A stretch of 64,000 bases of DNA from the NCBI RefSeq assembly GCF_000987835.1, contig NZ_CP011308.1:1798001-1862000 (forward strand), given 5' to 3'. Below, in pieces: positions 9,201 through 17,018 of the stretch (positions are counted from its first letter, which is position 1; every line of letters starts with the position of its first letter). This DNA comes from Sulfurovum lithotrophicum (lineage in GTDB: Bacteria > Campylobacterota > Campylobacteria > Campylobacterales > Sulfurovaceae). The notes under the pieces were generated by a model, which saw only the letters and a program-made list of their open reading frames with translations, was not told the DNA's origin and did no database searches. A program made the position numbers and the translations under genes.

Positions 9201-9357
9201 CTTGGGTTCACTCATCTTCTTTCCCACAGGCCAGGCCGCCATCTTTCAGCCCATGGCCGTAGCACTTGGCTTCGGGCTGGCATGGGGAACAGTGCTTAAC
9301 CTGTTCTACCTGCCGGCACTCTACACCATACTCAATCGGAAAAGACTGGGGTTGTAG
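6265..9357 (+). CDS. RND-family efflux transporter (AcrB/HAE-type inner membrane pump)
   Basis: A 1030-residue protein of the usual RND length. TM1 is near residues 16-33, followed by a large periplasmic loop. The second membrane bundle (about 335-500) carries GIIVDDAIVVSENIQQHIEEG, the TM4 motif with the paired aspartates used in proton relay. A second loop follows, then the last bundle (about 870-1025) with GVVVNDGIIMLMN. RND pumps export drugs, metals or lipophilic compounds using the proton gradient, with a periplasmic adaptor and outer-membrane channel. Neither partner gene is adjacent here, so partners must be elsewhere or were lost when the upstream accessory DNA was inserted. Substrate unknown. 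Confidence 0.9.
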   Translation: MFEKLLRFFVENSRLNYFLFVLVFLTGAVLYTKIPKEIFPSFELDMVSVNGHYAGASIDMLNKMAIKEIEQELKNIDGIDKMATVISAGKFNIILELEKRVDKYNTAEKVKNAIALTRQYLPPDMDEPVVNVLEVKRDLMRVAISSQKASHAALIEAADRLKDKVSALKNIAEVKIYGDSDKYYDIHLDTQKIRAYGLDEDSVIAALTGLSYIFPVGMVEESNAKHFYLSTFNGPKDAKKMLQSRLNIAGKTLYLKDIATVSKRYEDAATLYSIDGKRAVDVSIKQSNEGNALKLAEQIREIVARMNQNSKGIYFTIHNDRSEKIKDRLNIVISNILLGLILIFLLVGVLINKRMSFVITLGIPTSFVMGVIYLYLAGYTINMISLVGVLIALGIIVDDAIVVSENIQQHIEEGMEPKEAAVQGAKEMFQPVTIASLTTMFAFIPALMMSGNMGEVIKLIPIAVSVLVLASLIESFLFLPIHAAHLLNKEEKTTSWERANRIYSKLIHTMMRYRKTFLTLFLILVPLLIVIGIKISKFQMFPKFDASTIRITLKANVNTTTEETMQALRTIEKDLYAHKNEFYIEHVGSVAGWRRDSAGNSESYPYVGNIDIELQKLKAQNFVDRLITPTLSFYYDSEGRTREEKSAVISEKLRAFLKEQHYKERFGLSDLAIVEKKVGPIKSDLKIGLVSDDSQKIMYYAKNIEKKLSSLKGIVSVNDAMHYGVDEIKIEVNPYGESLGLNEKKLGALLSNFYLEKRIGFAFDSSDLLELKVRSSQKDSLEALKQFQVRLPDGSSVSLEDVADFHVVHSFEKLIKDNGLTNFYIYANVNSKILTATEAIDTIKPILDKARKDGVKIIFKGEEEKKKELKHDMMLASAMALLLIMLSLLYLFNSFRETFMMMSVIPFAFLGVLIGHFIMGLNLSMPSIIGMLGLSGVVVNDGIIMLMNLKKAKDIEGIFYYASRRFRPIILTSVTTLIGLGSLIFFPTGQAAIFQPMAVALGFGLAWGTVLNLFYLPALYTILNRKRLGL

Positions 9358-9363
9358 CAAAAA

Positions 9364-9390
9364 GTTATCACTGTATTAGATAACTGCCTT
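9364..9390 (+). terminator. Hairpin terminator after the RND gene
   Basis: AGTTATC (9364-9370) pairs with GATAACT (9380-9386) and is followed by a CCTTTT run, a few bases after the RND stop codon. Confidence 0.5.
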
Positions 9391-9466
9391 TTAATAAGCT
9401 CCGCTTCTTTTTTCCAGGGCATAACTGCTCCTTCTTTTATTCTTCAAAACCTAAAGAACCATAAGG

Positions 9467-9472
9467 TATAAT
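9467..9472 (+). promoter_or_regulatory. -10 box for the SPOR-trpE-aroE operon
   Basis: A perfect TATAAT lies 33 nt before the ATG at 9505. A GGAG ribosome site sits between it and the start codon. No other promoter is evident until after aroE. Confidence 0.5.
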
Positions 9473-9504
9473 TAGTTCAAAATTATACTTGGAGATTTCC
9501 CCCA

Positions 9505-10272
9505 ATGAATGACCACAATTTAGATGATCTTATCATCGATAATATTGAGCCAAAAAACAATAAAGCTAAAAGCTTTCTGACGATCATTGCACTTGTTATC
9601 GTCGTACTGATCGTGGCGATCGTCTTTACCAGAACCATACTCGACACACCCAAAAATACCGAGATCGCCCTTGAAGAGAATATGAGCGGACTGATCAGTC
9701 CGGAGCTGACTCTTCAGAGTACCCCTAAAGTCAAAGCACCCGGGGATGAGACCAGACTCTCGACCGTGATCGAAGAAAAGCCCAAAACACCGGCCGCTAC
9801 TGAAGAGATAAAAAAAGAAACCGTAGTGGTCAATGAAAAGGTAACAGTCTCCAAAAAAACTGTTGCGGCTGTTCCAACACCAAAGCAGGAAGTACCTGTC
9901 AAAAAGACAGCAGTGAAAAAAGAACCTGCAAAACCTGAGGAAACAGAAAAGATCGTTGTACCTAAAAAGCATTATGTGAAAGAAGAAACGTTAAAGCCGG
10001 CTGTAAAAGAAAAGGTGGTCGTTCCCAAAACGGACCATACTGCTTCAGACGTGAAGTATTATATACAGGTCGGATCGTTCTCACAGACACCAAGTACACG
10101 ATTCCTCAATACTATCAAGAAGCATGGCTTCTCCTACAAGATCACTGCACCGACCGCCAACGGCACCAAGAAGCTTCTTATCGGACCGTATCCGAGCCGC
10201 ACTGATGCAGACAACGCACTGGTAAGAGTCAAGGACCGCATCAACAAAGGTGCGTTCATCGTAAAGAAGTAA
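9505..10272 (+). CDS. Membrane-anchored SPOR-domain protein
   Basis: A 255-residue protein with an acidic cytoplasmic N-terminus, one membrane segment at ~23-44 (FLTIIALVIVVLIVAIVFT), a long Lys/Pro/Val-rich periplasmic linker (~75-180) and a C-terminal SPOR domain (~185-255) beginning YYIQVGSF and ending KGAFIVKK. SPOR domains bind denuded septal peptidoglycan, so the protein likely acts at the division site, like FtsN or DedD. It is first in a tight operon with trpE and aroE (3-nt gaps); the metabolic link to these is not obvious. The SPOR core resembles that at the end of the NlpC/P60 protein at 31.4 kb. Confidence 0.85.
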   Translation: MNDHNLDDLIIDNIEPKNNKAKSFLTIIALVIVVLIVAIVFTRTILDTPKNTEIALEENMSGLISPELTLQSTPKVKAPGDETRLSTVIEEKPKTPAATEEIKKETVVVNEKVTVSKKTVAAVPTPKQEVPVKKTAVKKEPAKPEETEKIVVPKKHYVKEETLKPAVKEKVVVPKTDHTASDVKYYIQVGSFSQTPSTRFLNTIKKHGFSYKITAPTANGTKKLLIGPYPSRTDADNALVRVKDRINKGAFIVKK

Positions 10273-10275
10273 GCT

Positions 10276-11682
10276 ATGATGAAAACAGTACTTTTCGACC
10301 AACTGACCCCTGTGGCACTCTACGGAAAGATCAAAACCCTTTTTCCTGACGAGATCACCATGCTCTTTGAGAGTGTGGTCAACACCAGTGACGGGAACTT
10401 CTCTTTCATTACCATCGGAGCACAGGAGCGTTTGCAATACAAGAACAAAACAAGTTATTATACTGATAGTTCCGGCTCCCAAAAGATGCTTGACAAAGAT
10501 CCGTTCAGTTTCATGAAATCCTACTATGCCAGTGTTGATCAGGAAAAGTACAAAGAGCGAGCGCTCGAAGCGGGTTTCTCTTTCGTAGATGGCTTCATAG
10601 GTTTCATCGCCTACGATATGGTCAGGGTTTTCGAGCCGGTACTCTCCGAGAGTATGGATGGTCTCCTTGACCCACTCGATACACCCGATCTTGATCTCGT
10701 ACGCCCCAAGATCATCATCGCCTACTCACACAAAAGTGCGAAACTGACACTGATCCTCAATGACGAGCGTATGCAAAAAGGGTTTGAACAGATCGAAGAG
10801 ATGCTGCATGAGACCTTTACCCCTATGGCACTCAAAGCGGTCGAACTTGAAGGTGAAGGTACCTTCAGCATAGACGAGGAGCGTTTCAAGGCTCTTGTTA
10901 TCGAATCCAAAGAGCATATCCGTTCAGGGGATATCTTCCAGATACTGCTTGCCAACCGCTATACGCAAAAAGGGAAGATCAATCCGCTGAGTTTCTACCG
11001 TGTGTTGCGTTCGAAAAACCCCTCTCCCTACCTCTTCCTGCTCGACTATGAAGATTTTTCCATCTGTGGTTCCAGCCCGGAAGTGATGGTACGGCTTACC
11101 GACGGAGAAATACTGCTTCGCCCCATTGCAGGTACACGCAAACGTGGTAAAACCCATGCAAGGGACAAAGAGCTTGAGCTTGAAATGCTTAATGACCCCA
11201 AAGAGTGCGCCGAGCACCTCATGCTCATTGACCTTGGCCGTAACGACGTGGGACGTGTCGCAAAGACAGGTACGGTGGAAGTGACCGACATGATGCGTGT
11301 GGAGAAGTACTCTCACGTGATGCATATGGTCTCCGATGTCGAAGCGGTCATCCGGGACGACAAGGACATGTTCGACCTTTTTGCCGCAACATTTACCGCA
11401 GGTACCATGACCGGAGCACCAAAGATCAAGGCAATGGAGCTCATTGCCAAGTTTGAGGGCCTTAAAAGAGGATTCTACTCCGGATCGGTCGGCTACTTTT
11501 CATTCAACGGCAACATGGACTCCGCCATCGCCATACGGACCTCTCTCATTAAACCGGATTCCATCACTCTGCAGGCAGGTGCCGGCGTGGTTGCAGACTC
11601 CATACCGGAACTGGAATATCTGGAAGTGAAGAACAAACTGGGTGCCCTTCTGGCTACTCTTAAAGAGATGGAAAAGCTTTAG
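10276..11682 (+). CDS. trpE: Anthranilate synthase component I
   Basis: A 468-residue chorismate-utilising enzyme. The C-terminal catalytic region carries PIAGTRKRG, LMLIDLGRNDVG, FTAGTMTGAPKIKAMELI and the closing GAGVVADSIPELEYLE. The N-terminal region contains MLFESVV, matching the LLES-type tryptophan feedback site, and IAYDMVRVFEP. It converts chorismate and glutamine-derived ammonia to anthranilate, the first step of tryptophan synthesis, with TrpG, which is not adjacent. PabB is the main alternative; the length and the LLES-like motif favour TrpE. Three nt separate it from the SPOR gene and from aroE. Confidence 0.83.
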   Translation: MMKTVLFDQLTPVALYGKIKTLFPDEITMLFESVVNTSDGNFSFITIGAQERLQYKNKTSYYTDSSGSQKMLDKDPFSFMKSYYASVDQEKYKERALEAGFSFVDGFIGFIAYDMVRVFEPVLSESMDGLLDPLDTPDLDLVRPKIIIAYSHKSAKLTLILNDERMQKGFEQIEEMLHETFTPMALKAVELEGEGTFSIDEERFKALVIESKEHIRSGDIFQILLANRYTQKGKINPLSFYRVLRSKNPSPYLFLLDYEDFSICGSSPEVMVRLTDGEILLRPIAGTRKRGKTHARDKELELEMLNDPKECAEHLMLIDLGRNDVGRVAKTGTVEVTDMMRVEKYSHVMHMVSDVEAVIRDDKDMFDLFAATFTAGTMTGAPKIKAMELIAKFEGLKRGFYSGSVGYFSFNGNMDSAIAIRTSLIKPDSITLQAGAGVVADSIPELEYLEVKNKLGALLATLKEMEKL

Positions 11683-11685
11683 AAG

Positions 11686-12483
11686 ATGACAGGACAACTC
11701 TTTGCCATCTTCGGCAACCCCGTTTCACATTCAAAATCTCCTCTCATGCACAACCTCGCTTTCAAAGGACTGGGATTTGAGGGATGCTACAACCGCTACA
11801 GACTCGAAGACGGCACAAAACTCAAAGAGACCTTTTTTGCTTTGGGGCTCAAAGGCATCAACATTACCGTGCCGCATAAGGAGCATGCCTACACCGCCTG
11901 TGACGTGCTCGACCCCTTTGCCCGGAAGGTCGGCGCGGTCAATACTATCGTCGAGAAAGAGGGAAAACTCTACGGATACAATACGGATGCGCCTGGATTT
12001 CTCAAAGCAATCTCCGAATTTTCAAATGTCAAAAAGGTCCTTTTTCTGGGTGCCGGCGGTACGGCACAGTCCACTTCTGCCATACTCAGGGATGAAGGGT
12101 ATGAAGTAACAATACTCAACCGCAGTGCAGGCCGTCTTGAAAAGTTTGAGAAAGAAGGCTTCAGTACTTTCACCTTTGAAAACTTTTCCCCCGAAGTGTA
12201 TGATCTTGTTATCAACATGACCTCCGCAGGACTGGAAGATGACGCACTTCCGGCTCCTGAAAAAATACTCGATAGTGTCATTCCTTCTTCCAAAGCCTGC
12301 GTCGATGTCATTTACGGCAAAGAGACACCGTTCCTGAAACTGGCAACACAACATGGAAAACCGACCAAGGACGGCAGTGATATGCTGCTGTATCAGGGCA
12401 TCATCGCTTTTGAATATTTTACAGATCAGCGCTACAGTTTCGATGACATAAAACTCCATATGGAAAAGGCCTTCACCCTGTAA
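11686..12483 (+). CDS. aroE: Shikimate dehydrogenase (NADP+)
   Basis: A 265-residue enzyme reducing 3-dehydroshikimate to shikimate in the chorismate pathway. Residues ~5-20 read FAIFGNPVSHSKSPLMHN, which binds shikimate. NITVPHK carries the catalytic lysine (~66), NTD.PGF follows near 102, and the NADP Rossmann glycine loop is FLGAGGTAQS (~120). The C-terminal DMLLYQGIIAFE motif is also present. Standard length. It is the last gene of the SPOR-trpE-aroE operon; grouping with trpE makes sense as both serve aromatic synthesis. Confidence 0.95.
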   Translation: MTGQLFAIFGNPVSHSKSPLMHNLAFKGLGFEGCYNRYRLEDGTKLKETFFALGLKGINITVPHKEHAYTACDVLDPFARKVGAVNTIVEKEGKLYGYNTDAPGFLKAISEFSNVKKVLFLGAGGTAQSTSAILRDEGYEVTILNRSAGRLEKFEKEGFSTFTFENFSPEVYDLVINMTSAGLEDDALPAPEKILDSVIPSSKACVDVIYGKETPFLKLATQHGKPTKDGSDMLLYQGIIAFEYFTDQRYSFDDIKLHMEKAFTL

Positions 12484-12489
12484 AACGAT

Positions 12490-12520
12490 TTGATTTCAAT
12501 TAACCTTTTCGCACTATAAT
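12490..12520 (+). promoter_or_regulatory. Promoter of the two-component operon
   Basis: TTGATT (12490-12495) and TATAAT (12515-12520) are separated by 19 nt and lie 45 nt ahead of the response-regulator ATG, which has an AAGGAG ribosome site. Confidence 0.5.
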
Positions 12521-12564
12521 AAATCTATAGTACATATAAATCATTATACGAAGGAGTCTTTTCT

Positions 12565-13218
12565 ATGATCAACATTCTCATGATCGAAGACGATCCGGAA
12601 TTTGCAGAACTGCTCAGTGAATACCTTTCGCAATTCGATATCAAGATCACCAATTACGAGGACCCGTTCCTCGGCCTGAGCGCAGGCGTGAAGAAATTCG
12701 ATCTGGTCATTCTCGACCTCACACTGCCGGGCATGGACGGGCTTGAAGTCTGTGAAGAGCTTGTCAGGAAGTATGACCTGCCTGTCATCATCTCTTCGGC
12801 AAGAAGTGATATCAGCGACAAAGTAAAGAGTTTTGAGCTGGGCGCCTACGACTACCTGCCAAAGCCCTATGACCCCAAAGAGATGTATGCGCGCATCATG
12901 TCTATTCTCAACAGAGTAGGGAAAGAGAAGGGAAGTCAGAACGCCCTTCCCAAAAGTGATTTTGAGATCAAGGGTGATACCATCTACTTCAAAGGACAGG
13001 CCCTCTCACTTACGCCTGCAGAGTTCGAAGTTCTCTCACTGCTGGTCAAACACCAGGGTATCACACAATCCAGAGAGCAGATCATCAATACTTCCGGGAC
13101 GATGAGTATCGACTCACAGGGAAAAAGTCTCGACGTCATCATCTCCAAAATCCGAAGTAAACTCGGAGACAACAAACGCATACAGGCCGTCCGCGGTGTA
13201 GGATACAAGCTTGTTTAA
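12565..13218 (+). CDS. OmpR-family response regulator, ArsR(HP0166)-like
   Basis: A 217-residue regulator. The receiver domain (~1-118) has the acidic pair EDD near residue 8, phospho-acceptor D51 in LVILDLTLPG, the conserved serine in ISSARS and K in YLPKPYD. A winged-helix DNA-binding domain (~130-217) ends VRGVGYKLV, as in OmpR/PhoB proteins. It overlaps the sensor kinase gene by 8 nt, so the two are co-expressed. Homology to the Helicobacter acid-response regulator HP0166 is inferred from the partner kinase and from gene order; the signal in this organism is unknown. Confidence 0.88.
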   Translation: MINILMIEDDPEFAELLSEYLSQFDIKITNYEDPFLGLSAGVKKFDLVILDLTLPGMDGLEVCEELVRKYDLPVIISSARSDISDKVKSFELGAYDYLPKPYDPKEMYARIMSILNRVGKEKGSQNALPKSDFEIKGDTIYFKGQALSLTPAEFEVLSLLVKHQGITQSREQIINTSGTMSIDSQGKSLDVIISKIRSKLGDNKRIQAVRGVGYKLV

Positions 13219-14401
13219 AGACTCCCTGCGAAATAAGATCAATCTTGTTTTCTCCATTACACTGGTTCTGCTCGCCTCACTTTTTATCGCATCAGTAAAA
13301 TACGACCATGCCAAGTTCGAAGAACGCAATGCCCTTCAGGAAAGAGCGATCGCCCATTATCTTTACGATTATTATCTCAAAACAGGCAAGATCGATGAAG
13401 CCTACCTCGAATCACAGAATGTCACACTGATCAAAGACAAAGGTCAGGAGATACAAATAGAGCGTTATTTCAAAGAGAAAGGCAAGTACAAAAAGTACGC
13501 GGTCGACACCTTTCATCTCCAGCGTATCATCCTGATAAACAATGACCGATTCAAGCTCTTTCTGGAGAACAGGAACAAACCAAAGTATCCGGTCAAACGT
13601 ATCATTGTCTTTTCTATCGTGCTAATGTTCATTCTTTTTCTTTATCTCTGGATCGTTAGGAGTCTCAAACCCCTCTCCGAGCTCAAGAACAAGATCAAGA
13701 CCTTCTCGGAAGGCAATCTTGACATATCCTGCGCCAGTAACAGAGACGACGAGATCGCAGAAGTTGCCAATGAGTTCGACCATGCGGTCAAGATGATACG
13801 CGAACTGCTACAGTCGAGACAACTCTTTTTACGTGCGATCATGCATGAACTCAAGACTCCTATTGCCAAAGGCCGTCTGATGAGTGAAATGCTGCCAGAT
13901 GAAAAAAGCAAAGCACGTATGCACAGTATTTTCGAGCGTCTCAACCTGCTCATCGATGAATTCGCAAAAATAGAGAAGATCACTTCAAGAAACTTCGAAC
14001 TGCACATCAAACCTTACAAAATGACCGACCTGATAGAAGCAAGTATCGATATTTTAATGACAGAGAACCCCGAACGGCTTGTCAGCATCGAAGTCAAAAA
14101 AGACTACATCGTCAAAGTAGATTTCGAACTCTTCACACTGGCTTTAAAGAATCTCATTGACAATGCCATCAAGTACAGTAGTGACAAACATGTGATAGTG
14201 ACCATAGATGAAGAACATGTAGATATCATCAACAAGGGTAAAGCGCTTGCCGAACCGCTGGAGAACTACTTCAAACCGTTTCATACCTCAAGAAGCGGAC
14301 TGGGACTGGGGATCTACATTGTGAAAAGTATTCTGGATATCCATCATATGGAACTGGTTTACAGGCATGAAGAGGGAAATAATATCTTTACGGTGAAATA
14401 G
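13211..14401 (+). CDS. ArsS-family sensor histidine kinase
   Basis: A 396-residue membrane kinase starting with TTG at 13211, inside the regulator's last codons. TM1 is about residues 10-27 and TM2 about 136-154, leaving a ~110-residue periplasmic sensor. A HAMP-like stretch follows (~156-205). The H-box is IMHELKTPIAKGRL (His about 215), the N-box NLIDNAIKYS and the G-box GLGLGIYIVKSIL. The short kinase core and H-box sequence match the Campylobacterota ArsS group, which senses acid in Helicobacter. All catalytic motifs are present. Confidence 0.88.
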   Translation: MFKDSLRNKINLVFSITLVLLASLFIASVKYDHAKFEERNALQERAIAHYLYDYYLKTGKIDEAYLESQNVTLIKDKGQEIQIERYFKEKGKYKKYAVDTFHLQRIILINNDRFKLFLENRNKPKYPVKRIIVFSIVLMFILFLYLWIVRSLKPLSELKNKIKTFSEGNLDISCASNRDDEIAEVANEFDHAVKMIRELLQSRQLFLRAIMHELKTPIAKGRLMSEMLPDEKSKARMHSIFERLNLLIDEFAKIEKITSRNFELHIKPYKMTDLIEASIDILMTENPERLVSIEVKKDYIVKVDFELFTLALKNLIDNAIKYSSDKHVIVTIDEEHVDIINKGKALAEPLENYFKPFHTSRSGLGLGIYIVKSILDIHHMELVYRHEEGNNIFTVK

Positions 14402-14407
14402 TATGGT

Positions 14408-14432
14408 GGTGCTGTGGGGCACAGCACCCTAC
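14408..14432 (+). repeat. CCCTAC-flanked hairpin repeat, copy 1
   Basis: A perfect 9-bp stem GGTGCTGTG / CACAGCACC with a GGG loop, followed by CTAC. It lies just after the histidine kinase stop and faces copy 2 in the 108-bp gap between convergent genes, where the pair could stop transcription from both sides. Confidence 0.7.
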
Positions 14433-14468
14433 AGCTTGTATATAAATCAATACATTTTTTACTTCTAT

Positions 14469-14495
14469 GTAGGGTGTCTGTCCCCTGACAGCACC
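14469..14495 (-). repeat. CCCTAC-flanked hairpin repeat, copy 2 (reverse orientation)
   Basis: It begins GTAGGGTGTCTGTC and closes TGACAGCACC, with one bulged base in the stem. It lies 15 nt past the DAHP synthase stop. It closely resembles the copy at 55687. Confidence 0.65.
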
Positions 14496-14509
14496 AAACT
14501 ATGACGATT

Positions 14510-15859
14510 CTACTGGTCTGCCCCGCTGATCGTATCGGAGAGCATGAAAGCAAGCTCAAGCGCCTGGGAAGCATTGAGTCTCGGGTCACACTGCGTGTGG
14601 TAACGGCTTGCAAGCCCTTCCGCAGTAATCGCGCAGGAGGTACTTCCCGTACACTCTGTCACATCGTTCCCCGTCATCTCCAGATGAATACCTGCTGCAA
14701 CCGTACCCATCTCTTTATGAATAGAGAAGAACTGCTTCACTTCTGAGAGAATATTGTCAAAATCCCTGGTCTTAAAACCGGTCGAAGACTTCTCGACATT
14801 TCCATGCATCGGATCTATCGTCCAGACGACATTCTTTCCTGCATCACGTACTTTTTTAAGCAGCGGGGGGAAGAACTCTGCGATCTTCTCCGCTCCCATG
14901 CGGACGATCAGGTTCAATCTTCCCTCTTCATTCTCCGGGTTGAGCGCCTCGATGAGATCAATAAGTTCATCTTCACCCATACTCGGCCCTACTTTGCAGC
15001 CAATAGGGTTTTTGATGCCTCTGAAATACTCGATGTGCGCCTCGTTCAGGTCTCTTGTTCTGTCACCGATCCAGAGCATATGGGCGGAACAGTCATACCA
15101 TTCATTCGTCTCCGTATCCAGACGCGTCAGTGCCTCTTCATAATTCAGGAGCAGTGCTTCGTGCGAAGTATAGAGCGTCGTCTGATGCAATTGAGGCATA
15201 GTCTCACTTGTCAGGCCACAGGCCGCCATGAACTTCATGGCATGATCTATCTTGTCACTCAGCTCATCATAGCGCTTACCCAGCGGATTGTCCTTGATGA
15301 AGTCGAGGTTCCACTGGTGTACTTTGTTCAGGTCAGCCAATCCGCCTCTTGAAAAAGCACGCACCAGGTTCAATGTAGCTGCCGACTGGTTGTAGGCACG
15401 GATCATATTATGCGGGTTGGGTATCCTTGCTTCTTTGGTGAACTCGATACCGTTGATGATATCTCCACGGTAACTTGGAAGTTTGACACCATCGAACTCT
15501 TCAAAATCGGATGATCTCGGTTTGGCGAACTGTCCTGCAATACGGCCTACCTTTACAACCGGCTTACCTGTGGAATACATCAGTACCATATTCATCTGAA
15601 GCATCAGTTTGAAGAGATTCTTGATGGTCTCGGCATTGAAGTCGGCAAAGCTCTCGGCACAGTCACCACCCTGTAAAAGGAAGGCCTCTCCGCGTCCGGC
15701 TGCAGCAAGCTTGCGCTTGAGATTTCTTGCTTCACCCGCAAAAATAAGCGGTGGGTAAGAGCTTAATTCCGTTTCAACTTTTTTAAGTGTTTCCTGATCT
15801 TGATAGGTTGGTTGTTGCTTAATGGGGAAATCTCTCCAACTGCCTGGTGTCCAACTCAT
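14510..15859 (-). CDS. Class II 3-deoxy-D-arabino-heptulosonate-7-phosphate synthase
   Basis: A 449-residue plant/actinobacterial-type (class II, AroA-II) enzyme joining phosphoenolpyruvate and erythrose 4-phosphate in the first step of aromatic synthesis. Hallmarks are [13 protein letters not shown] near the N-terminus, [60 protein letters not shown] and [14 protein letters not shown]. Its length is typical. Class II enzymes are the usual form in Campylobacterota. It lies opposite the histidine kinase, and a 52-bp direct repeat pair sits upstream of its start. Confidence 0.95.
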   Translation of the reverse strand: MSWTPGSWRDFPIKQQPTYQDQETLKKVETELSSYPPLIFAGEARNLKRKLAAAGRGEAFLLQGGDCAESFADFNAETIKNLFKLMLQMNMVLMYSTGKPVVKVGRIAGQFAKPRSSDFEEFDGVKLPSYRGDIINGIEFTKEARIPNPHNMIRAYNQSAATLNLVRAFSRGGLADLNKVHQWNLDFIKDNPLGKRYDELSDKIDHAMKFMAACGLTSETMPQLHQTTLYTSHEALLLNYEEALTRLDTETNEWYDCSAHMLWIGDRTRDLNEAHIEYFRGIKNPIGCKVGPSMGEDELIDLIEALNPENEEGRLNLIVRMGAEKIAEFFPPLLKKVRDAGKNVVWTIDPMHGNVEKSSTGFKTRDFDNILSEVKQFFSIHKEMGTVAAGIHLEMTGNDVTECTGSTSCAITAEGLASRYHTQCDPRLNASQALELAFMLSDTISGADQ

Positions 15860-15979
15860 AATAGTTCCTTAAAAATAAATTGCAAAGATTATATCTGAAA
15901 AATGATGAAAATTATATGGATATGACTACATTGCTGAAAATATCTTAAATAATACTTTAGAATTTACAAAAAAATATAT

Positions 15980-16031
15980 TTTTCACCCGGTGAATAAGAT
16001 GTGAACAACTCATATTAATTAATGCAACGCG
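15980..16031. repeat. 52-bp direct repeat, copy 1
   Basis: It starts TTTTCACCCGGTGAATAAG and ends AATGCAACGCG. The last 43 bp are identical to copy 2, 91 bp downstream. The start contains a short palindrome, TTCACC / GGTGAA. It lies in the 289-bp gap between cmoA (ends 16149) and DAHP synthase (starts 15859). Confidence 0.85.
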
Positions 16032-16070
16032 GTGATACGGGACGTAGATAAATTATTCGACTTTTTTATC

Positions 16071-16122
16071 TTTTCACATGGTGAATAAGATGTGAACAAC
16101 TCATATTAATTAATGCAACGCG
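16071..16122. repeat. 52-bp direct repeat, copy 2
   Basis: It differs from copy 1 only at two positions in the palindrome centre (CATGG for CCCGG). The bases after each copy are also loosely similar (TACGGG and TTCAGGG), so the original unit was probably about 91 bp. Confidence 0.85.
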
Positions 16123-16148
16123 TGTTTCAGGGCCATAACACAAAAGTG

Positions 16149-16859
16149 TTACCTTTTGGCAACAAATGTAACGAAGTTCGCCCACTGAAAGACCGTATTG
16201 ATATTTTTAAATCCGGCTTCCCGGCACATACGGATATTCTCTTCAATCGTAAAGGGAATCAGTACATTTTCCAGCGCTTCACGTTTCTGCGCAATCTCGT
16301 ATTCGCTGTATCCCTGCGCTTTTTTGTAATCGTAGTAAATATCGATCATCATCTTGTCCAGACGTTTGTCCTCAAAGACCACTTTTTCCGAAAAGATGAA
16401 TATCCCGTCTTCATTCAATCCTTCATACAGGCGCTTGACCAGTTCGATACGTTGTATGGGACGGATGAACTGCAACGTATAGTTCGCCACGATGATATCT
16501 TCCTCTTCATAGCTGTATGCCATCATATCTGCCAATTCCAGGTCGATACTCGCACCGAACGCCCGGCATTTCTGCTTCGCTCTCTCCAGCATAGCGGGAG
16601 AATTGTCTATGCCTTTGAGCTGCATTCTGGCATCCATCCTACTGTGAAGATCCAGAAGAAATTTTGCTGTAGATACGCCCAGGTCGAGGACCCTCATGTC
16701 CTCTTTCTGTTCAGCCAGTATCAGCGAGATCACAAGGTGTCTGACCTCATCGTAAAAGGGGACTGATCGGCTGAGCATATCATCAAATACAGAGGCAACC
16801 GCCTGATCGAATTCAAATTTTTTCTCTATGGGTTTTGCAAATACTTTATCTTTCATCAT
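16149..16859 (-). CDS. cmoA: Carboxy-S-adenosyl-L-methionine synthase
   Basis: A 236-residue class I methyltransferase-fold protein. Characteristic CmoA segments are [16 protein letters not shown] near residue 30, the SAM-binding [12 protein letters not shown], the ANYTLQFI motif and [26 protein letters not shown]. CmoA makes carboxy-SAM from SAM and prephenate, which CmoB uses to form 5-oxyacetyl-uridine at the tRNA wobble position. In C. jejuni the homologue lies beside ribF; here a diguanylate cyclase gene lies between them on the opposite strand. Confidence 0.9.
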   Translation of the reverse strand: MMKDKVFAKPIEKKFEFDQAVASVFDDMLSRSVPFYDEVRHLVISLILAEQKEDMRVLDLGVSTAKFLLDLHSRMDARMQLKGIDNSPAMLERAKQKCRAFGASIDLELADMMAYSYEEEDIIVANYTLQFIRPIQRIELVKRLYEGLNEDGIFIFSEKVVFEDKRLDKMMIDIYYDYKKAQGYSEYEIAQKREALENVLIPFTIEENIRMCREAGFKNINTVFQWANFVTFVAKR

Positions 16860-16979
16860 GCTATTTTAACACAAGCTCTCCTTTATCGTTCTGATATATA
16901 CAGGAAATCATTTTATATTATTTTAATAACAAATAATATAAATTTATTTATTTTTACGTTTAGACTAAGAAAAAAATCA

Positions 16980-16985
16980 TATAAT
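16980..16985 (+). promoter_or_regulatory. -10 box for the GGDEF regulator
   Basis: TATAAT lies 33 nt before the preferred ATG in a very AT-rich divergent intergenic region shared with cmoA. Confidence 0.45.
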
Positions 16986-17018
16986 GTAACCAAATATTTA
17001 TAAAATGAGTGGGTGGAG

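Noticed and set aside
9364-9386. 7-bp inverted arms considered as a dif site for XerH
   Set aside because: Arms are too short and do not match known difH half-sites; position right after a gene fits a terminator better.
15980-16122. Two spaced repeats considered as a minimal CRISPR array
   Set aside because: There are only two units, the unit is longer than usual repeats, the spacer is single, and no cas genes occur in the window.
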